Origin: Paraburkholderia caledonica NBRC 102488 | GTDB lineage: Bacteria; Pseudomonadota; Gammaproteobacteria; Burkholderiales; Burkholderiaceae | DNA length: 64,000 bases | Assembly: GCF_000685095.1 (NCBI RefSeq) | Contig: NZ_BAYE01000020.1 | Span: 1 to 64,000, forward strand | Direction: 5' to 3' | Shown: positions 32,651 through 41,875 of the stretch, piece after piece | Position numbering within the stretch: the first letter of the stretch is position 1 | Layout: the number at the start of each line of letters is the position of its first letter | The notes under the pieces: generated by a model | Databases searched by the model: none | Seen by the model: the letters and a program-made list of their open reading frames with translations, nothing else | Told to the model about the DNA's origin: nothing | Program-made: the position numbers and the translations under genes

Positions 32651-34654
32651 ATGGAGCAAGCCTACCTTCATCTCTTGCATCAGTTGGCCGGCCATCCGGA
32701 ATGGATGCTCACGGTTGTATTTTTCGCGGCCTTTCTGGAGTCGGTCGCGGTCGTCGGTACCTTCGTTCCCGGCAGCACCGCAATGTTTCTCGCGGGCGCA
32801 CTGACCGGCACCGGCTCGCTGAGCCTCGGCTGGGTCCTCGTGTGGGCAATCGTCGGTGCGATTGCCGGCGACGGCCTCAGCTTCTGGCTCGGCAGCCGCT
32901 ACAAGAAGCGGATCGTCAAGCTCTGGCCGTTCTCTCGACATCCCGAAGTGCTCGAAGCGGGTTACCGCTTTTTCGACAAGCACGGCGCAAAGAGCGTAGT
33001 GCTCGCGCGCTTTGTCGGACCGTTGCGTGCGATCGTGCCGGTGGTCGCCGGAATGCTCGGCATGTCGCCCGTGCGCTTCTACGCGATGAACGTGCTCTCG
33101 GCGCTGCTGTGGGCACCGGCGCATATCCTGCCGGGCGTCGTGTTCGGCGCTTCGGTGCTGCTCGCCGGGGCCGTCTCGTTCCGGCTCGTGGTGGTCCTTG
33201 CGCTGCTCGCGGGCAGCGTCTGGCTCAGCTATCGCGCCGCTGCATTCCTGCTCTCGCATGCCAACGCGTGGTCGAACGCGGCTGGGCGGCATCTCGGCAG
33301 CTGGGCGTGCCGTCATCCGGGACCGCTTGGCCGGGTCGCGCGAAGAATGCTGGACCCGCAAGCGCCGGATGCCACCAGCGTCCTGCTGGCGTCGCTGGTC
33401 GTGCTGGTGTGCGGCGCACTGTTCTTCGGCGTGCTTCATCAGGTGGTCGCCGGAGATCCGCTCACCCATGTCGACGAGTCCGTGTACCGCTTCATGCAAT
33501 CGGTGCGCACGCCGTGGGGCGACACGGTGCTCGCCGCTCTCGCAACGCTCGGCAGCAGCGCGACGCTCGCCGCGCTGATCGTCACCGTTACGCTATGGAT
33601 GCTGTTGGAGCGGCGCTGGCGCACTGTGGGCTACTGGCTCGCGGCCGTCGTCTTTTCGCAGATGCTGATCTTCGCCTTGCAGTTCGCAATGCAGCGCGCC
33701 GCGCCCAACGCGCTCATGACGAATACCTACGCGTTTCCCAGCAACCACGTGGCGGCCACCGTCATCGTCTATGGCTTTCTTGCGTTCCTGCTCGCGCGGC
33801 GGGTCGGCATGCTCGAAGGATTGCTGGTGGTCACCGCGAGCACGCTCGTCGTAACCGTGGTCGCGCTTGCGGGCGTGTACTTCGGCCGCTACTGGGTATC
33901 GGACGCGATTGGCGGCGCCGCGCTCTCGTACGTGTGGGTGGCGATCGTCGCGCTTACCGCGATGCTGCGTCATCCGCAGCAGCCGCCGACGCGCAGCTGG
34001 ATGCCGGCAGTCGTCCTCGTGGTGGTGCTCGCGAGCATGAGTCTGCAGTCGGGTCTCGGCATGATGACGCCGCCCGGCACGCCAGCGCCTCTGCCGCTCG
34101 CGCGCGTGACGCAGCAGCAGTGGACGGTTTCCGTGTGGAAGCATCTGCCGTGCTATCGCTCGGATATGGGCGGCGACCGCAAGGAACCGCTCACGCTGCA
34201 ATGGGTATCGGAGGGCGACGCGATCCGCCGCCAACTGCGCAGCGAGGGATGGCTCGAAGGCACCGACGTGTCCGCCCATAGCCTGCTCTCGCTGGCCTCG
34301 CCGGACGTGCCCGCCGTCGCTCTGCCCGTACTGCCGAAGCTGAACAACGGAGTGCCGTCGTCGCTCGTTTTCATGCGCCCCGGCGACACGCGCGCTGAGC
34401 GCGACGTGTTGCGCTTCTGGCCAAGCGGTTATGCGGTCGGCGACGGCGCGGCAGCCGTGCCGCTGTGGGTCGGCGCCATTGCGCATGAACGGCTATCGCA
34501 TTCAACGTGGCCGCTCAACATTCTGCGCGTGGATAAACAGGTGTCGCCGTTCGACACTCGCGTGAAGTTCGTCGAAGGCCTCGGCGTCGGGGTTGTCGCG
34601 ACGGTGAGCTGTCATGGCGTGCCGGTATCGCTGCTTGCCTCCATCGCAGAGTGA
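32651..34654 (+). CDS. DedA-PAP2-LssY_C fusion membrane protein
   Basis: 667-aa protein in three parts: DedA/SNARE-associated domain (1-200, GTFVPGSTAMFLAGALTG), PAP2-like domain (about 235-450) and LssY C-terminal domain (about 480-667). The whole resembles Legionella LssY-type proteins. In the PAP2 part only FPSNH is kept: motif 1 has lost Lys and RP, and motif 3 reads AGVYFGRYWVSD, where the family has SR and the nucleophile His. The phosphatase step is therefore probably lost. DedA domains move undecaprenyl phosphate or other lipids across the membrane. Confidence 0.87.
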   Translation: MEQAYLHLLHQLAGHPEWMLTVVFFAAFLESVAVVGTFVPGSTAMFLAGALTGTGSLSLGWVLVWAIVGAIAGDGLSFWLGSRYKKRIVKLWPFSRHPEVLEAGYRFFDKHGAKSVVLARFVGPLRAIVPVVAGMLGMSPVRFYAMNVLSALLWAPAHILPGVVFGASVLLAGAVSFRLVVVLALLAGSVWLSYRAAAFLLSHANAWSNAAGRHLGSWACRHPGPLGRVARRMLDPQAPDATSVLLASLVVLVCGALFFGVLHQVVAGDPLTHVDESVYRFMQSVRTPWGDTVLAALATLGSSATLAALIVTVTLWMLLERRWRTVGYWLAAVVFSQMLIFALQFAMQRAAPNALMTNTYAFPSNHVAATVIVYGFLAFLLARRVGMLEGLLVVTASTLVVTVVALAGVYFGRYWVSDAIGGAALSYVWVAIVALTAMLRHPQQPPTRSWMPAVVLVVVLASMSLQSGLGMMTPPGTPAPLPLARVTQQQWTVSVWKHLPCYRSDMGGDRKEPLTLQWVSEGDAIRRQLRSEGWLEGTDVSAHSLLSLASPDVPAVALPVLPKLNNGVPSSLVFMRPGDTRAERDVLRFWPSGYAVGDGAAAVPLWVGAIAHERLSHSTWPLNILRVDKQVSPFDTRVKFVEGLGVGVVATVSCHGVPVSLLASIAE

Positions 34655-34675
34655 CGCACGCCTCTCGAACGACGC

Positions 34676-34837
34676 GTTGCGTGGCCGAGCGAGTATGGCA
34701 AGACCGGCGAGATGAGTTTTATCGTTAATCAGGACGGCCAGGTTTATCAGAAGAACCTCGGGCCGAATTCGGCGCGAGAAGCGGCAGCGCTGAAAGCGTT
34801 CGATCCCGATCCGACATGGAAACCGGTTCAGCCTTGA
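34676..34837 (+). pseudogene. DUF2950 gene, 3'-end remnant
   Basis: The translation from VAWPSEYGKTGEMSFIVN through QDGQVYQKNLGPNS to FDPDPTWKPVQP is the usual C-terminus of DUF2950 proteins. Only about the last 53 residues remain; upstream the frame runs straight into the spacer after the LssY-type gene, with no ribosome site. It is a decayed leftover of a longer gene that encodes an exported protein. Confidence 0.65.
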
Positions 34838-35042
34838 ACGGGCCGCGAATCATGCGACGCCGATGACAGCAGTAACGCATCGGCGCAACCCATAGCGGCA
34901 AATTTTGCCGGCCCCCATCTTGCCGCGACGTCCTTGCACCTGCCCGTCGCGGCGCGACATGACGTCGTCGATTACAAATGTCCTTCAGTATTCCGTCAGG
35001 CAGACGTAAACCAGACATACGCCTTTCTGAATGCGGACGGAA

Positions 35043-36809
35043 ATGAAAAACATCAAGGTATCGACGCGATTGCAAGCCGGCTTCGGGCTGTTGACGGCAT
35101 TCATGCTGGTGCTCGCCGCCATTGCCTTATATGGTCTCTCGGAACTGGACGCGAGTCTGGACGGCATCGCTCGCGTGAATAACGAGGAAACGCGTCTTGC
35201 GAACGAGTTGCGCTCGTCGATACAGGATCGCGCCATCGCGCTTCGAAATCTCGCGTTGATCAGCGATCCGCGCGATGTTGCGCTAGAGGCGGAACGCATG
35301 AAAAAGCAGGACCAGCTTTATGCGGACGCATTCCAGCAACTCGCACGTATGTTCGCTGAAGAGCCCGGCACGGCGCCAAAAGAGCGTTCGCTGCTCGACC
35401 AGATCAAGCAGGACGAAGCTGCAGCGATCGCGCCCCAGCGCAAGGCGATGGACTTCGCACTGGCGCACGACACCGCCGGCGCGATGCAGGAGCTGTTGCA
35501 GAACGCACGCCCGCCGCAGCGAGTGTGGCTCGCACGCGCAGTCGAGCTGGCGGCTCTAGAGGACCAGCAGAATAAGGAAGCTCGAGAGAACTCTGTCGCC
35601 ACTTACGCAAGGGTCCGCACGATGGTCGCGGTCATTGCGGGTATCGCCGTCCTGCTGGGCATTGTCACCGCCGCGCTGATCTCGCGCAGCATTCTGCGCC
35701 AGTTGGGTGGCGAGCCGAGCGCCGCGCAGGAAATGGCGGCACAGATCGCCGAAGGCAACCTCATCGTCAGCGTGCGAGTGGTGCCCGGCGATCGGACGAG
35801 TTTGATGGCTTCTCTGGAGGCAATGCGCGAGAAGCTCACGTCTATTGTGTCCGGCATCAAAACATCGGCGGAGTCGATTTCCGTGGCCGCTGGCGAGATC
35901 GCGCAAGGCAATCAGGATCTCTCGCAACGCACCGAGGAACAGGCCGCATCGCTGCAGGAAACCGCGGCCAGCATGGAAGAACTGACCTCGACCGTGCGCA
36001 ACAACACCGATAACGCGCGCCAGGGCAGCACGCTCGCGTCGGCGGCGTCGGCGACGGCGGCCTCAGGTGGCGAAGTGGTTCAGCAGGTCGTGGCCACCAT
36101 GCAAGACATTTCTTCGAGTTCGACGAAGGTGACCGAAATCATTTCGGTCATCGAAGGAATTGCGTTCCAGACGAATATTCTCGCCCTCAACGCGGCGGTC
36201 GAAGCCGCTCGCGCAGGCGAAGACGGTCGTGGCTTCGCGGTGGTTGCCGGCGAAGTCCGCACGCTCGCGCAGCGCAGCGCGACAGCGGCGAAGGAAATCA
36301 AGGACCTGATAGAAGCGTCGGTGTCTCATGTGACAAACGGCTCGCTGCTCGTTGAAAATGCCGGTCAAACGATGGGCGAAGTAGTGCGCTCGGTCAAACA
36401 GGTGACAGACATCATGGGCGAGATAGCGTCGGCATCGTCCGAGCAGACGAAGGGTATCGAGCAGGTCAACGTGGCCGTCACACAGATGGACGAGGTCACG
36501 CAGCAAAACGCGGCGCTCGTCGAGCAAGCCACCGCCGCTGCACAGGCCATGTCGGATCAGGCGGAAAGCCTCCGTGCGGCGGTGTCGATCTTCCGCGTCG
36601 ACGCGGCACAGCAGACGGTGAAAAGCACGGCGCGAAGCGTTCGAATGAAGCCGGCGCCCGCCATTGCGCCGCCGAAGAAACCTGCGCCTTCGCAGTCGAA
36701 ACCGGTCACGACTTTCGCAAAAGCCGCTGTATCGTCGCCCATGGCGCCAACGCAGCCCAAAGAACGTGAATTGCAAAGCGCAGGCGCGGACACCTGGCAA
36801 ACATTCTGA
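35043..36809 (+). CDS. Methyl-accepting chemotaxis protein
   Basis: 588-aa chemoreceptor. It has a first membrane helix (11-35), a four-helix-bundle periplasmic domain (36-190), a second helix (195-215), a HAMP domain and a long cytoplasmic coiled coil. The CheA/CheW hairpin tip carries the usual Glu-rich signature (VIEGIAFQTNILALNAAVEA). The C-terminus ends DTWQTF after a Pro/Lys-rich linker, like the pentapeptide that docks CheR/CheB. The ligand is unknown. The ATG at 35043 is favoured; one four codons earlier lacks a ribosome site. A terminator follows. Confidence 0.93.
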   Translation: MKNIKVSTRLQAGFGLLTAFMLVLAAIALYGLSELDASLDGIARVNNEETRLANELRSSIQDRAIALRNLALISDPRDVALEAERMKKQDQLYADAFQQLARMFAEEPGTAPKERSLLDQIKQDEAAAIAPQRKAMDFALAHDTAGAMQELLQNARPPQRVWLARAVELAALEDQQNKEARENSVATYARVRTMVAVIAGIAVLLGIVTAALISRSILRQLGGEPSAAQEMAAQIAEGNLIVSVRVVPGDRTSLMASLEAMREKLTSIVSGIKTSAESISVAAGEIAQGNQDLSQRTEEQAASLQETAASMEELTSTVRNNTDNARQGSTLASAASATAASGGEVVQQVVATMQDISSSSTKVTEIISVIEGIAFQTNILALNAAVEAARAGEDGRGFAVVAGEVRTLAQRSATAAKEIKDLIEASVSHVTNGSLLVENAGQTMGEVVRSVKQVTDIMGEIASASSEQTKGIEQVNVAVTQMDEVTQQNAALVEQATAAAQAMSDQAESLRAAVSIFRVDAAQQTVKSTARSVRMKPAPAIAPPKKPAPSQSKPVTTFAKAAVSSPMAPTQPKERELQSAGADTWQTF

Positions 36810-36823
36810 GTTTTACACCTGAT

Positions 36824-36851
36824 AAAAAACCGGCCTGCGGGCCGGTTTTTT
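36824..36851 (+). terminator. Rho-independent terminator after the chemoreceptor
   Basis: A perfect 12-bp stem AAAAAACCGGCC / GGCCGGTTTTTT with a TGCG loop, followed by more A/T. It lies 15 bp after the stop. It can work in both directions. Confidence 0.92.
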
Positions 36852-36965
36852 ATTGCTCCGGGCAAGCGTTCACGCCGCGTCCCGCGCGTGTTGGCATGCT
36901 GAGAAAAAAATCTCACCGGCGACGATGGTGCACTGCAGTGTGCTCTGCCGATTCGCGCATGCTAC

Positions 36966-36982
36966 AAACGTACCGTACGTTT
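36966..36982. promoter_or_regulatory. 17-bp palindrome upstream of the GAF/Fis regulator
   Basis: AAACGTAC-c-GTACGTTT, perfect 8-bp arms around one central base, 83 bp upstream of the regulator gene. It is a candidate operator for that protein or for another regulator of the monooxygenase operon. Confidence 0.55.
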
Positions 36983-37064
36983 CAGGCTTCGGAGACACGC
37001 GCCGGGTAGAGGCGCAGAATGTCTCCAGCACCCAGTTCGCGCTGAGTTCGCCCGGAGGCTCGTC

Positions 37065-38237
37065 ATGCCCTACGTTCCGTCAACGAGACATATCGACCGC
37101 ATATGCAACGTCATAGAAGGACGGACGACGCGTGCGGGCGTCGACGGGAAGCGGCTTGCGTCGTCGTATAAACGCTCGCTCGAGCAATATCACCTCGATC
37201 CGGGCGCGACCGCCGGTCCGCGCATTCTGACCGTGCCGGAATTACGCGACGTGCAGCATCGGGAGGAATCGTTTCTGCGCGCGTCAGGCCAGTGCCTGTC
37301 GCGGCTGCACGAGATGGTGCGGGAAGCTGACTACTGCGTGATGCTGACCGACGCACAGGGCGTGACGATCGACTACCGCGTCGATAAAGACCGCCGGCAC
37401 GACTTCAAACGCGCTGGGCTCTATCTCGGCTCATGCTGGTCCGAAAGCGAGGAAGGGACCTGCGGTGTCGCGACGGTGCTGCTCGACGCCGAGCCCATTA
37501 CCGTGCATAGAACCGATCACTTCCGTGCGGCCTTCACCACCCTCACATGCAGCGCATCGCCGATTTTCGGTTTGCATGGCGAATTGCTCGGCGTACTCGA
37601 TGCGTCGGCCGTGCGCTCCCCCGACGACCGCGAAAGCCAGCGGCTCGTCAATCACATCGTGCGGCAAAGCGCGCTCCTGATCGAAGACGCCTGCTTCCTC
37701 AACGCGGCCGCGGATTGCTGGGTGCTGCTTGCGCATCGCAACCGCCATTACGTCGAAGCGCAGCCCGAGATCCTGATTGCTATCGACGCCCGCGGCCACG
37801 TCATCGCCGCAAACCGCCGCGCACGCGAATGTGTGCCGGCGCTCAACCAGTTGCCGCGTCACGTGTCGGAGATTTTCGACGTTCCCGCCGAGCGTCTCTT
37901 CAACGCGAAAGTGGGCCGCGGCCTCGTCTCGCTGAGACTGGGCGACACCGGCTCGCCGCTCTATGCACGTGTACGTCAGCCCTCCGCCGCGCGGATTGCG
38001 CGAAGCAGGACGGCCGCGCCGCGAGAGAACAGCAGTAGCAGTAACGCCGGGAGTGCCGCGCCGCACGCTGCGCCGGTTCTGTCCGATAGCGACGCGCTCG
38101 AACACCGCCGCATCGTCGATGCAATGAACGACGCGAAGTGGCGCACTGAACTGGCCGCGCAAGCGCTCGGCATGTCCCGCGCGACCTTGTACCGGCGCAT
38201 TGCGAAGCTGCGCATCCTGCCGCCGCATAAGTGCTAG
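37065..38237 (+). CDS. AcoR-like regulator lacking the AAA+ domain
   Basis: 390-aa regulator. A GAF domain (about 60-200) is followed by a PAS-like segment (about 230-290) and a C-terminal Fis-type helix-turn-helix (ELAAQALGMSRATLYRRIAK). Full AcoR proteins are about 650 aa and carry a sigma-54-contacting AAA+ domain; here a short Ser/Ala-rich linker stands in its place. It must therefore act without sigma-54 ATPase activity. It lies 84 bp upstream of a flavin monooxygenase on the same strand and probably controls it. Confidence 0.85.
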   Translation: MPYVPSTRHIDRICNVIEGRTTRAGVDGKRLASSYKRSLEQYHLDPGATAGPRILTVPELRDVQHREESFLRASGQCLSRLHEMVREADYCVMLTDAQGVTIDYRVDKDRRHDFKRAGLYLGSCWSESEEGTCGVATVLLDAEPITVHRTDHFRAAFTTLTCSASPIFGLHGELLGVLDASAVRSPDDRESQRLVNHIVRQSALLIEDACFLNAAADCWVLLAHRNRHYVEAQPEILIAIDARGHVIAANRRARECVPALNQLPRHVSEIFDVPAERLFNAKVGRGLVSLRLGDTGSPLYARVRQPSAARIARSRTAAPRENSSSSNAGSAAPHAAPVLSDSDALEHRRIVDAMNDAKWRTELAAQALGMSRATLYRRIAKLRILPPHKC

Positions 38238-38321
38238 CGGCGCTGCCCCGATTCCCCTAGCGGGCATAGAACCCGCGCTACCAATGAAGTCCGACTATCC
38301 GTTTCAAATGGAGGAGCAACC

Positions 38322-40124
38322 ATGTCTGAAAACACTGCAAATCAAGCGATATCCCAAGTGCTCGAAAGTCTTGAAGCCGCGCTGAAACGCGGCGACACGC
38401 AGGCCGCCGTCGACCTGTTTCAGCCGGAGTGTTACTGGCGCGATCTGGTCGCGTTCACATGGAACATCAAGACGCTCGAAGGCCGCGAGCAGATCGCCGC
38501 GATGCTCGACGCACAGGTGGACGCGATCAAGCCGTCGAAACTCCGGCTTGCGGAGAACGAAACGGCGACGCAAGCCGACGGCATTGCGCAAGGCTGGATC
38601 ACTTTCGAAACCGGAGTCGCGCGAGGCAGCGGTTTCATTCGCCTGAAGGACGGCCTCATCTGGACCCTGCTCACGACCATGGCGGAACTGAAAGGCCATG
38701 AGGAGCCGAAAGGCCCGAAGCGGCCTATGGGCGCCGAGCACGGTGCACGCCGCGACCGCACGAGCTGGAAGGAGCGGCGCGAGGCGGAACTCGACACACT
38801 CGGTACGTCGGAAGAGCCGTATTGCCTGATCGTCGGCGGCGGGCAAGGCGGTATCGGACTGGGTGCGCGGCTGCGGCAGCTTGGCGTGCCGACCATCATC
38901 ATCGACAAAAACGAGAGGCCGGGCGACGCATGGCGCAAGCGCTACAAGACGCTCTGTCTGCACGATCCGGTCTGGTACGACCATATGCCTTACCTGCCCT
39001 TTCCGGACAACTGGCCGGTTTTCACACCGAAGGACAAAATCGGCGACTGGCTCGAGATGTACACGAAGGTCATGGAGTTGAACTACTGGGGCTCGACCGT
39101 GTGCAAATCCGCGCGCTACGACGAAGCCAAGGGCGAATGGATCGTCGAAGTCGAACGGGAAGGCCGCAATCTCACACTTCGGCCGAAGCAACTCGTGCTA
39201 GCCACCGGCATGTCGGGCAAGCCCAATATCCCGAGCTTCAAGGGTATGGATGTGTTCAAGGGCGAGCAGCATCATTCGTCGCGGCATCCCGGTCCGGACG
39301 CCTATCACGGTAAGAAAGTCGTCGTGATCGGCGCGAACAATTCGGCTCACGACATCTGCGCGGCCCTGTGGGAAGCCGGCGTCGACGTGACCATGGTGCA
39401 GCGCTCGTCCACGCACATCGTCAAATCGGATTCGCTGATGGAGTTCGCGCTCGGCGATCTTTATTCGGAGCGCGCGGTGGCGGCGGGCATGACGACCGCG
39501 AAGGCTGACCTGACCTTTGCGTCCATACCGTATGCGATTCTTCACCAGTTCCAGATTCCGGTCTTCAACGCAATTCGCGAACGCGATGCGGCGTTCTACG
39601 CGCGGCTCGAAGAAAGCGGCTTCATGCTCGATTTCGGCGACGACGATTCGGGTCTGTTCATGAAGTACCTGCGTCGCGGCTCGGGGTATTACATCGACGT
39701 CGGTGCGTCCGAACTCGTCGCCGACGGCAAGATCAAGCTGAAAAGCGGCGTGGACGTGGTGGAACTGAAAGAGCATTCGGTGCTGCTCAGCGATGGCAGC
39801 GAACTCGAAGCGGACCTCATCGTGTATGCGACAGGCTATGGGTCGATGAACGGCTGGGCCGCCGATCTCATCTCACGCGAAGTGGCCGACAAGGTCGGCA
39901 AGGTGTGGGGACTCGGCTCGAATACGACGAAAGATCCAGGTCCGTGGGAAGGCGAACAGCGCAACATGTGGAAGCCCACGCAGCAGCAGGCGCTGTGGTT
40001 TCATGGTGGAAACCTGCATCAGTCGCGGCACTACTCGCAGTATCTGTCTCTGCAACTGAAGGCTCGCATGGAAGGCATTCCAACGCCAGTGTTCGGGTTG
40101 CAGGAAGTGCATCACCTGTCGTAG
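38322..40124 (+). CDS. Flavin-containing monooxygenase with SnoaL-like N-terminus
   Basis: 600-aa protein. Residues 1-130 resemble a SnoaL/NTF2-like domain; the rest is an FMO/Baeyer-Villiger type enzyme. The FAD motif is GGGQGGIGLG (about 170), the NADPH motif is VVIGANNSAHD, and the FMO fingerprint is FKGEQHHSSRHPG, where the usual Trp is replaced. It adds oxygen to an organic substrate that I cannot name. GGAGG lies upstream of the ATG. The adjacent GAF/Fis regulator is the likely controller. Confidence 0.87.
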   Translation: MSENTANQAISQVLESLEAALKRGDTQAAVDLFQPECYWRDLVAFTWNIKTLEGREQIAAMLDAQVDAIKPSKLRLAENETATQADGIAQGWITFETGVARGSGFIRLKDGLIWTLLTTMAELKGHEEPKGPKRPMGAEHGARRDRTSWKERREAELDTLGTSEEPYCLIVGGGQGGIGLGARLRQLGVPTIIIDKNERPGDAWRKRYKTLCLHDPVWYDHMPYLPFPDNWPVFTPKDKIGDWLEMYTKVMELNYWGSTVCKSARYDEAKGEWIVEVEREGRNLTLRPKQLVLATGMSGKPNIPSFKGMDVFKGEQHHSSRHPGPDAYHGKKVVVIGANNSAHDICAALWEAGVDVTMVQRSSTHIVKSDSLMEFALGDLYSERAVAAGMTTAKADLTFASIPYAILHQFQIPVFNAIRERDAAFYARLEESGFMLDFGDDDSGLFMKYLRRGSGYYIDVGASELVADGKIKLKSGVDVVELKEHSVLLSDGSELEADLIVYATGYGSMNGWAADLISREVADKVGKVWGLGSNTTKDPGPWEGEQRNMWKPTQQQALWFHGGNLHQSRHYSQYLSLQLKARMEGIPTPVFGLQEVHHLS

Positions 40125-40137
40125 GCGTCGAGCAGTC

Positions 40138-40177
40138 GGGCCGGTTTTTCAGTTCTTGTTTGTCATTCGGCCGGCCC
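40138..40177. terminator. Hairpin between convergent genes
   Basis: GGGCCGG pairs with CCGGCCC (7 bp) across a 26-nt loop that contains T-rich stretches. It lies between the monooxygenase and the convergent LysR gene. It is a possible two-way terminator. Confidence 0.35.
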
Positions 40178-40179
40178 TT

Positions 40180-41031
40180 CTACGCCTCCATCTCCGCCAG
40201 CAGGAAGTCGACCAGCGCGCGCTGATGCACGTTGAGCACGCCGCCGGAGCTGACAAGTGCGAGCTCTGTCGGCGGCAAAGGCGGAAAGCCGTTGCATACG
40301 CGGTGCTCGGGGAGTACCGCTGTGGTCGGCAGAACAGAGATGCCGAGCCCTGAAGAAACGGCCGCCTGGATACCCGTGAGGCTATGGCTTCCGAATGCGA
40401 TTCGCCAGCGGCGATGCGCCTTGTCGAGACCCCGGATCGCGCGCTGCCGGTAGACACAGCCTTGCGGAAATAGCGCGAGAGGTATGGGTTCGTCTGACGA
40501 CTCCTCCGGCGCTGGAGCATGCGCGCCTCGCACCCACACGAGCGACTCCGGCCATGACGCCAGACACTCCCCGCTCGCCGGCTCGCGTTTGACCAGCGCG
40601 ATCTCAATCTCACCGCCCGAGAGCCTGCGTTGCAGTTCGGCGCTCATGCCGGCCACCGTTTCGAGCCGCACCCCTGGCTTCGTCTTGACGAAGCCGGACA
40701 ACATCGCCGACATGCGGCGCGCGTCGAAATCTTCCGGTACGCCGATGCGAAGCGGCGTGACCGCGACGTCGCTCGTCAACGCATCTTGTGCTTCCTGCGC
40801 CAGCGCGAGCAGCCGCCGCGCGTATTGCGCGAGCAGTTCGCCGTGCTCGGTTGCCGTCACCTGATTGCCGGTACGGTCACGCATCAGCAACGTGCGGCCG
40901 ACGAGTTCTTCGAGCCGCCGAACCTGCTGGCTCACCGTGGACTGCGTGCGATGCACGCGCTCGCCCGCACGCGTGAAACTGCCTTCGTCGACAACGCAAA
41001 TAAGCGTGTTCAGCAGGTCGAGATCAAGCAT
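40180..41031 (-). CDS. LysR family transcriptional regulator
   Basis: 283-aa LysR protein with an N-terminal winged helix (MLDLDLLNTLICVVDEGSFT, then VHRTQSTVSQQVRRLEELVG) and a C-terminal effector domain. It is divergent from the HAD and class II aldolase genes and most likely controls them. The 121-bp gap holds two copies of CTGACGTCG. The effector is unknown. Confidence 0.92.
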   Translation of the reverse strand: MLDLDLLNTLICVVDEGSFTRAGERVHRTQSTVSQQVRRLEELVGRTLLMRDRTGNQVTATEHGELLAQYARRLLALAQEAQDALTSDVAVTPLRIGVPEDFDARRMSAMLSGFVKTKPGVRLETVAGMSAELQRRLSGGEIEIALVKREPASGECLASWPESLVWVRGAHAPAPEESSDEPIPLALFPQGCVYRQRAIRGLDKAHRRWRIAFGSHSLTGIQAAVSSGLGISVLPTTAVLPEHRVCNGFPPLPPTELALVSSGGVLNVHQRALVDFLLAEMEA

Positions 41032-41061
41032 GACGGACTCGCTTCGTTATTTAAGATGCAA

Positions 41062-41121
41062 CTGACGTCGAGAGGTTAATTTAATTTTCAAATATCTGTC
41101 AATGCGCTTAATCTGACGTCG
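41062..41121. repeat. Two 9-bp direct repeats in the LysR/HAD promoter gap
   Basis: CTGACGTCG occurs at 41062-41070 and 41113-41121, 51 bp apart (about five helical turns), flanking an A/T-rich core. The spacing fits paired recognition and activation sites of a LysR tetramer, but the half-sites do not show the usual T-N11-A pattern clearly. Confidence 0.45.
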
Positions 41122-41152
41122 TTCACAGATCTACTTACGTCGGAGTCCATTC

Positions 41153-41857
41153 ATGTCACTGCACAACACCGCCCGCCCCCGCTGGCTTACGTTCGACTGC
41201 TACGGCACGCTGATCCAGTGGGACGAAGGCTTGCAGGCGGCCGTCCGCGAAATTCTCGAAACCAAGCACGGTCACGACGTCGATCCGGCACGGCTCATCG
41301 CAGTGTACGACCGGCACGAGCATGCGCTCGAACAGACCGCGCCGCATCGATCGTTTCGGGAGGTGGCAGGCGCTGGACTTCGTCTCGCACTCACGGAACT
41401 CGGGCTGCCCACTGACGAACGCGATGTCCGCACATTGACCGACAGCATCTCCGCCATGCCGCCGTTTCCAGAAGTGGTCGATACGTTGCAGAGACTGAAG
41501 CAGGATGGCTACCGCCTGTGCATCGTGTCGAATACCGACGACGACGTCATAGCCGGCAATGTCGCCCAACTCGGCGGCCATATCGACCGCGTCATCACCG
41601 CTCAGCAGGCGGGCGCCTACAAACCCGCGCGACGGCTGTTCGATTACGCGCATGAGCAACTCGGCGTGACGCGCAACGAAGTCGTGCATATCTGCGCGAG
41701 TCCGCATCTCGATCACGCAGCCGCTCGCGACGTCGGTTTTCGCTGCGTGTGGATAGATCGCGCAACAGGCCGCACGCTGCTGCCCGATTACACGCCCGAT
41801 GCAACGCTCTCCACACTCGATCAGGTACCGGCGCTTTTCGCTTCGCTCGGCTGGTGA
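41153..41857 (+). CDS. Haloacid dehalogenase type II-like HAD hydrolase
   Basis: 234-aa HAD enzyme. Motif I is FDCYGTLIQWD, motif II is CIVSNTDDD, and Lys of YKPARRLFDY and the acidic motif at HLDHAAARDVG complete the site. It resembles L-2-haloacid dehalogenases. In this context, next to a class II aldolase, it more likely acts on a phosphorylated or hydroxylated metabolite. It is the first gene of a two-gene unit, 18 bp ahead of the aldolase. Confidence 0.85.
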   Translation: MSLHNTARPRWLTFDCYGTLIQWDEGLQAAVREILETKHGHDVDPARLIAVYDRHEHALEQTAPHRSFREVAGAGLRLALTELGLPTDERDVRTLTDSISAMPPFPEVVDTLQRLKQDGYRLCIVSNTDDDVIAGNVAQLGGHIDRVITAQQAGAYKPARRLFDYAHEQLGVTRNEVVHICASPHLDHAAARDVGFRCVWIDRATGRTLLPDYTPDATLSTLDQVPALFASLGW

Positions 41858-41875
41858 CTTTCAGGAACTACGACC

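Noticed and set aside
32701..34281. 526-codon frame in a second phase of the LssY-type gene
   Set aside because: The overlapping frame has complete DedA and LssY features; this one is Arg-rich and featureless.
36824..36851. Considered as a regulatory hairpin
   Set aside because: The U-tract, perfect stem and place after the stop make it an ordinary terminator.
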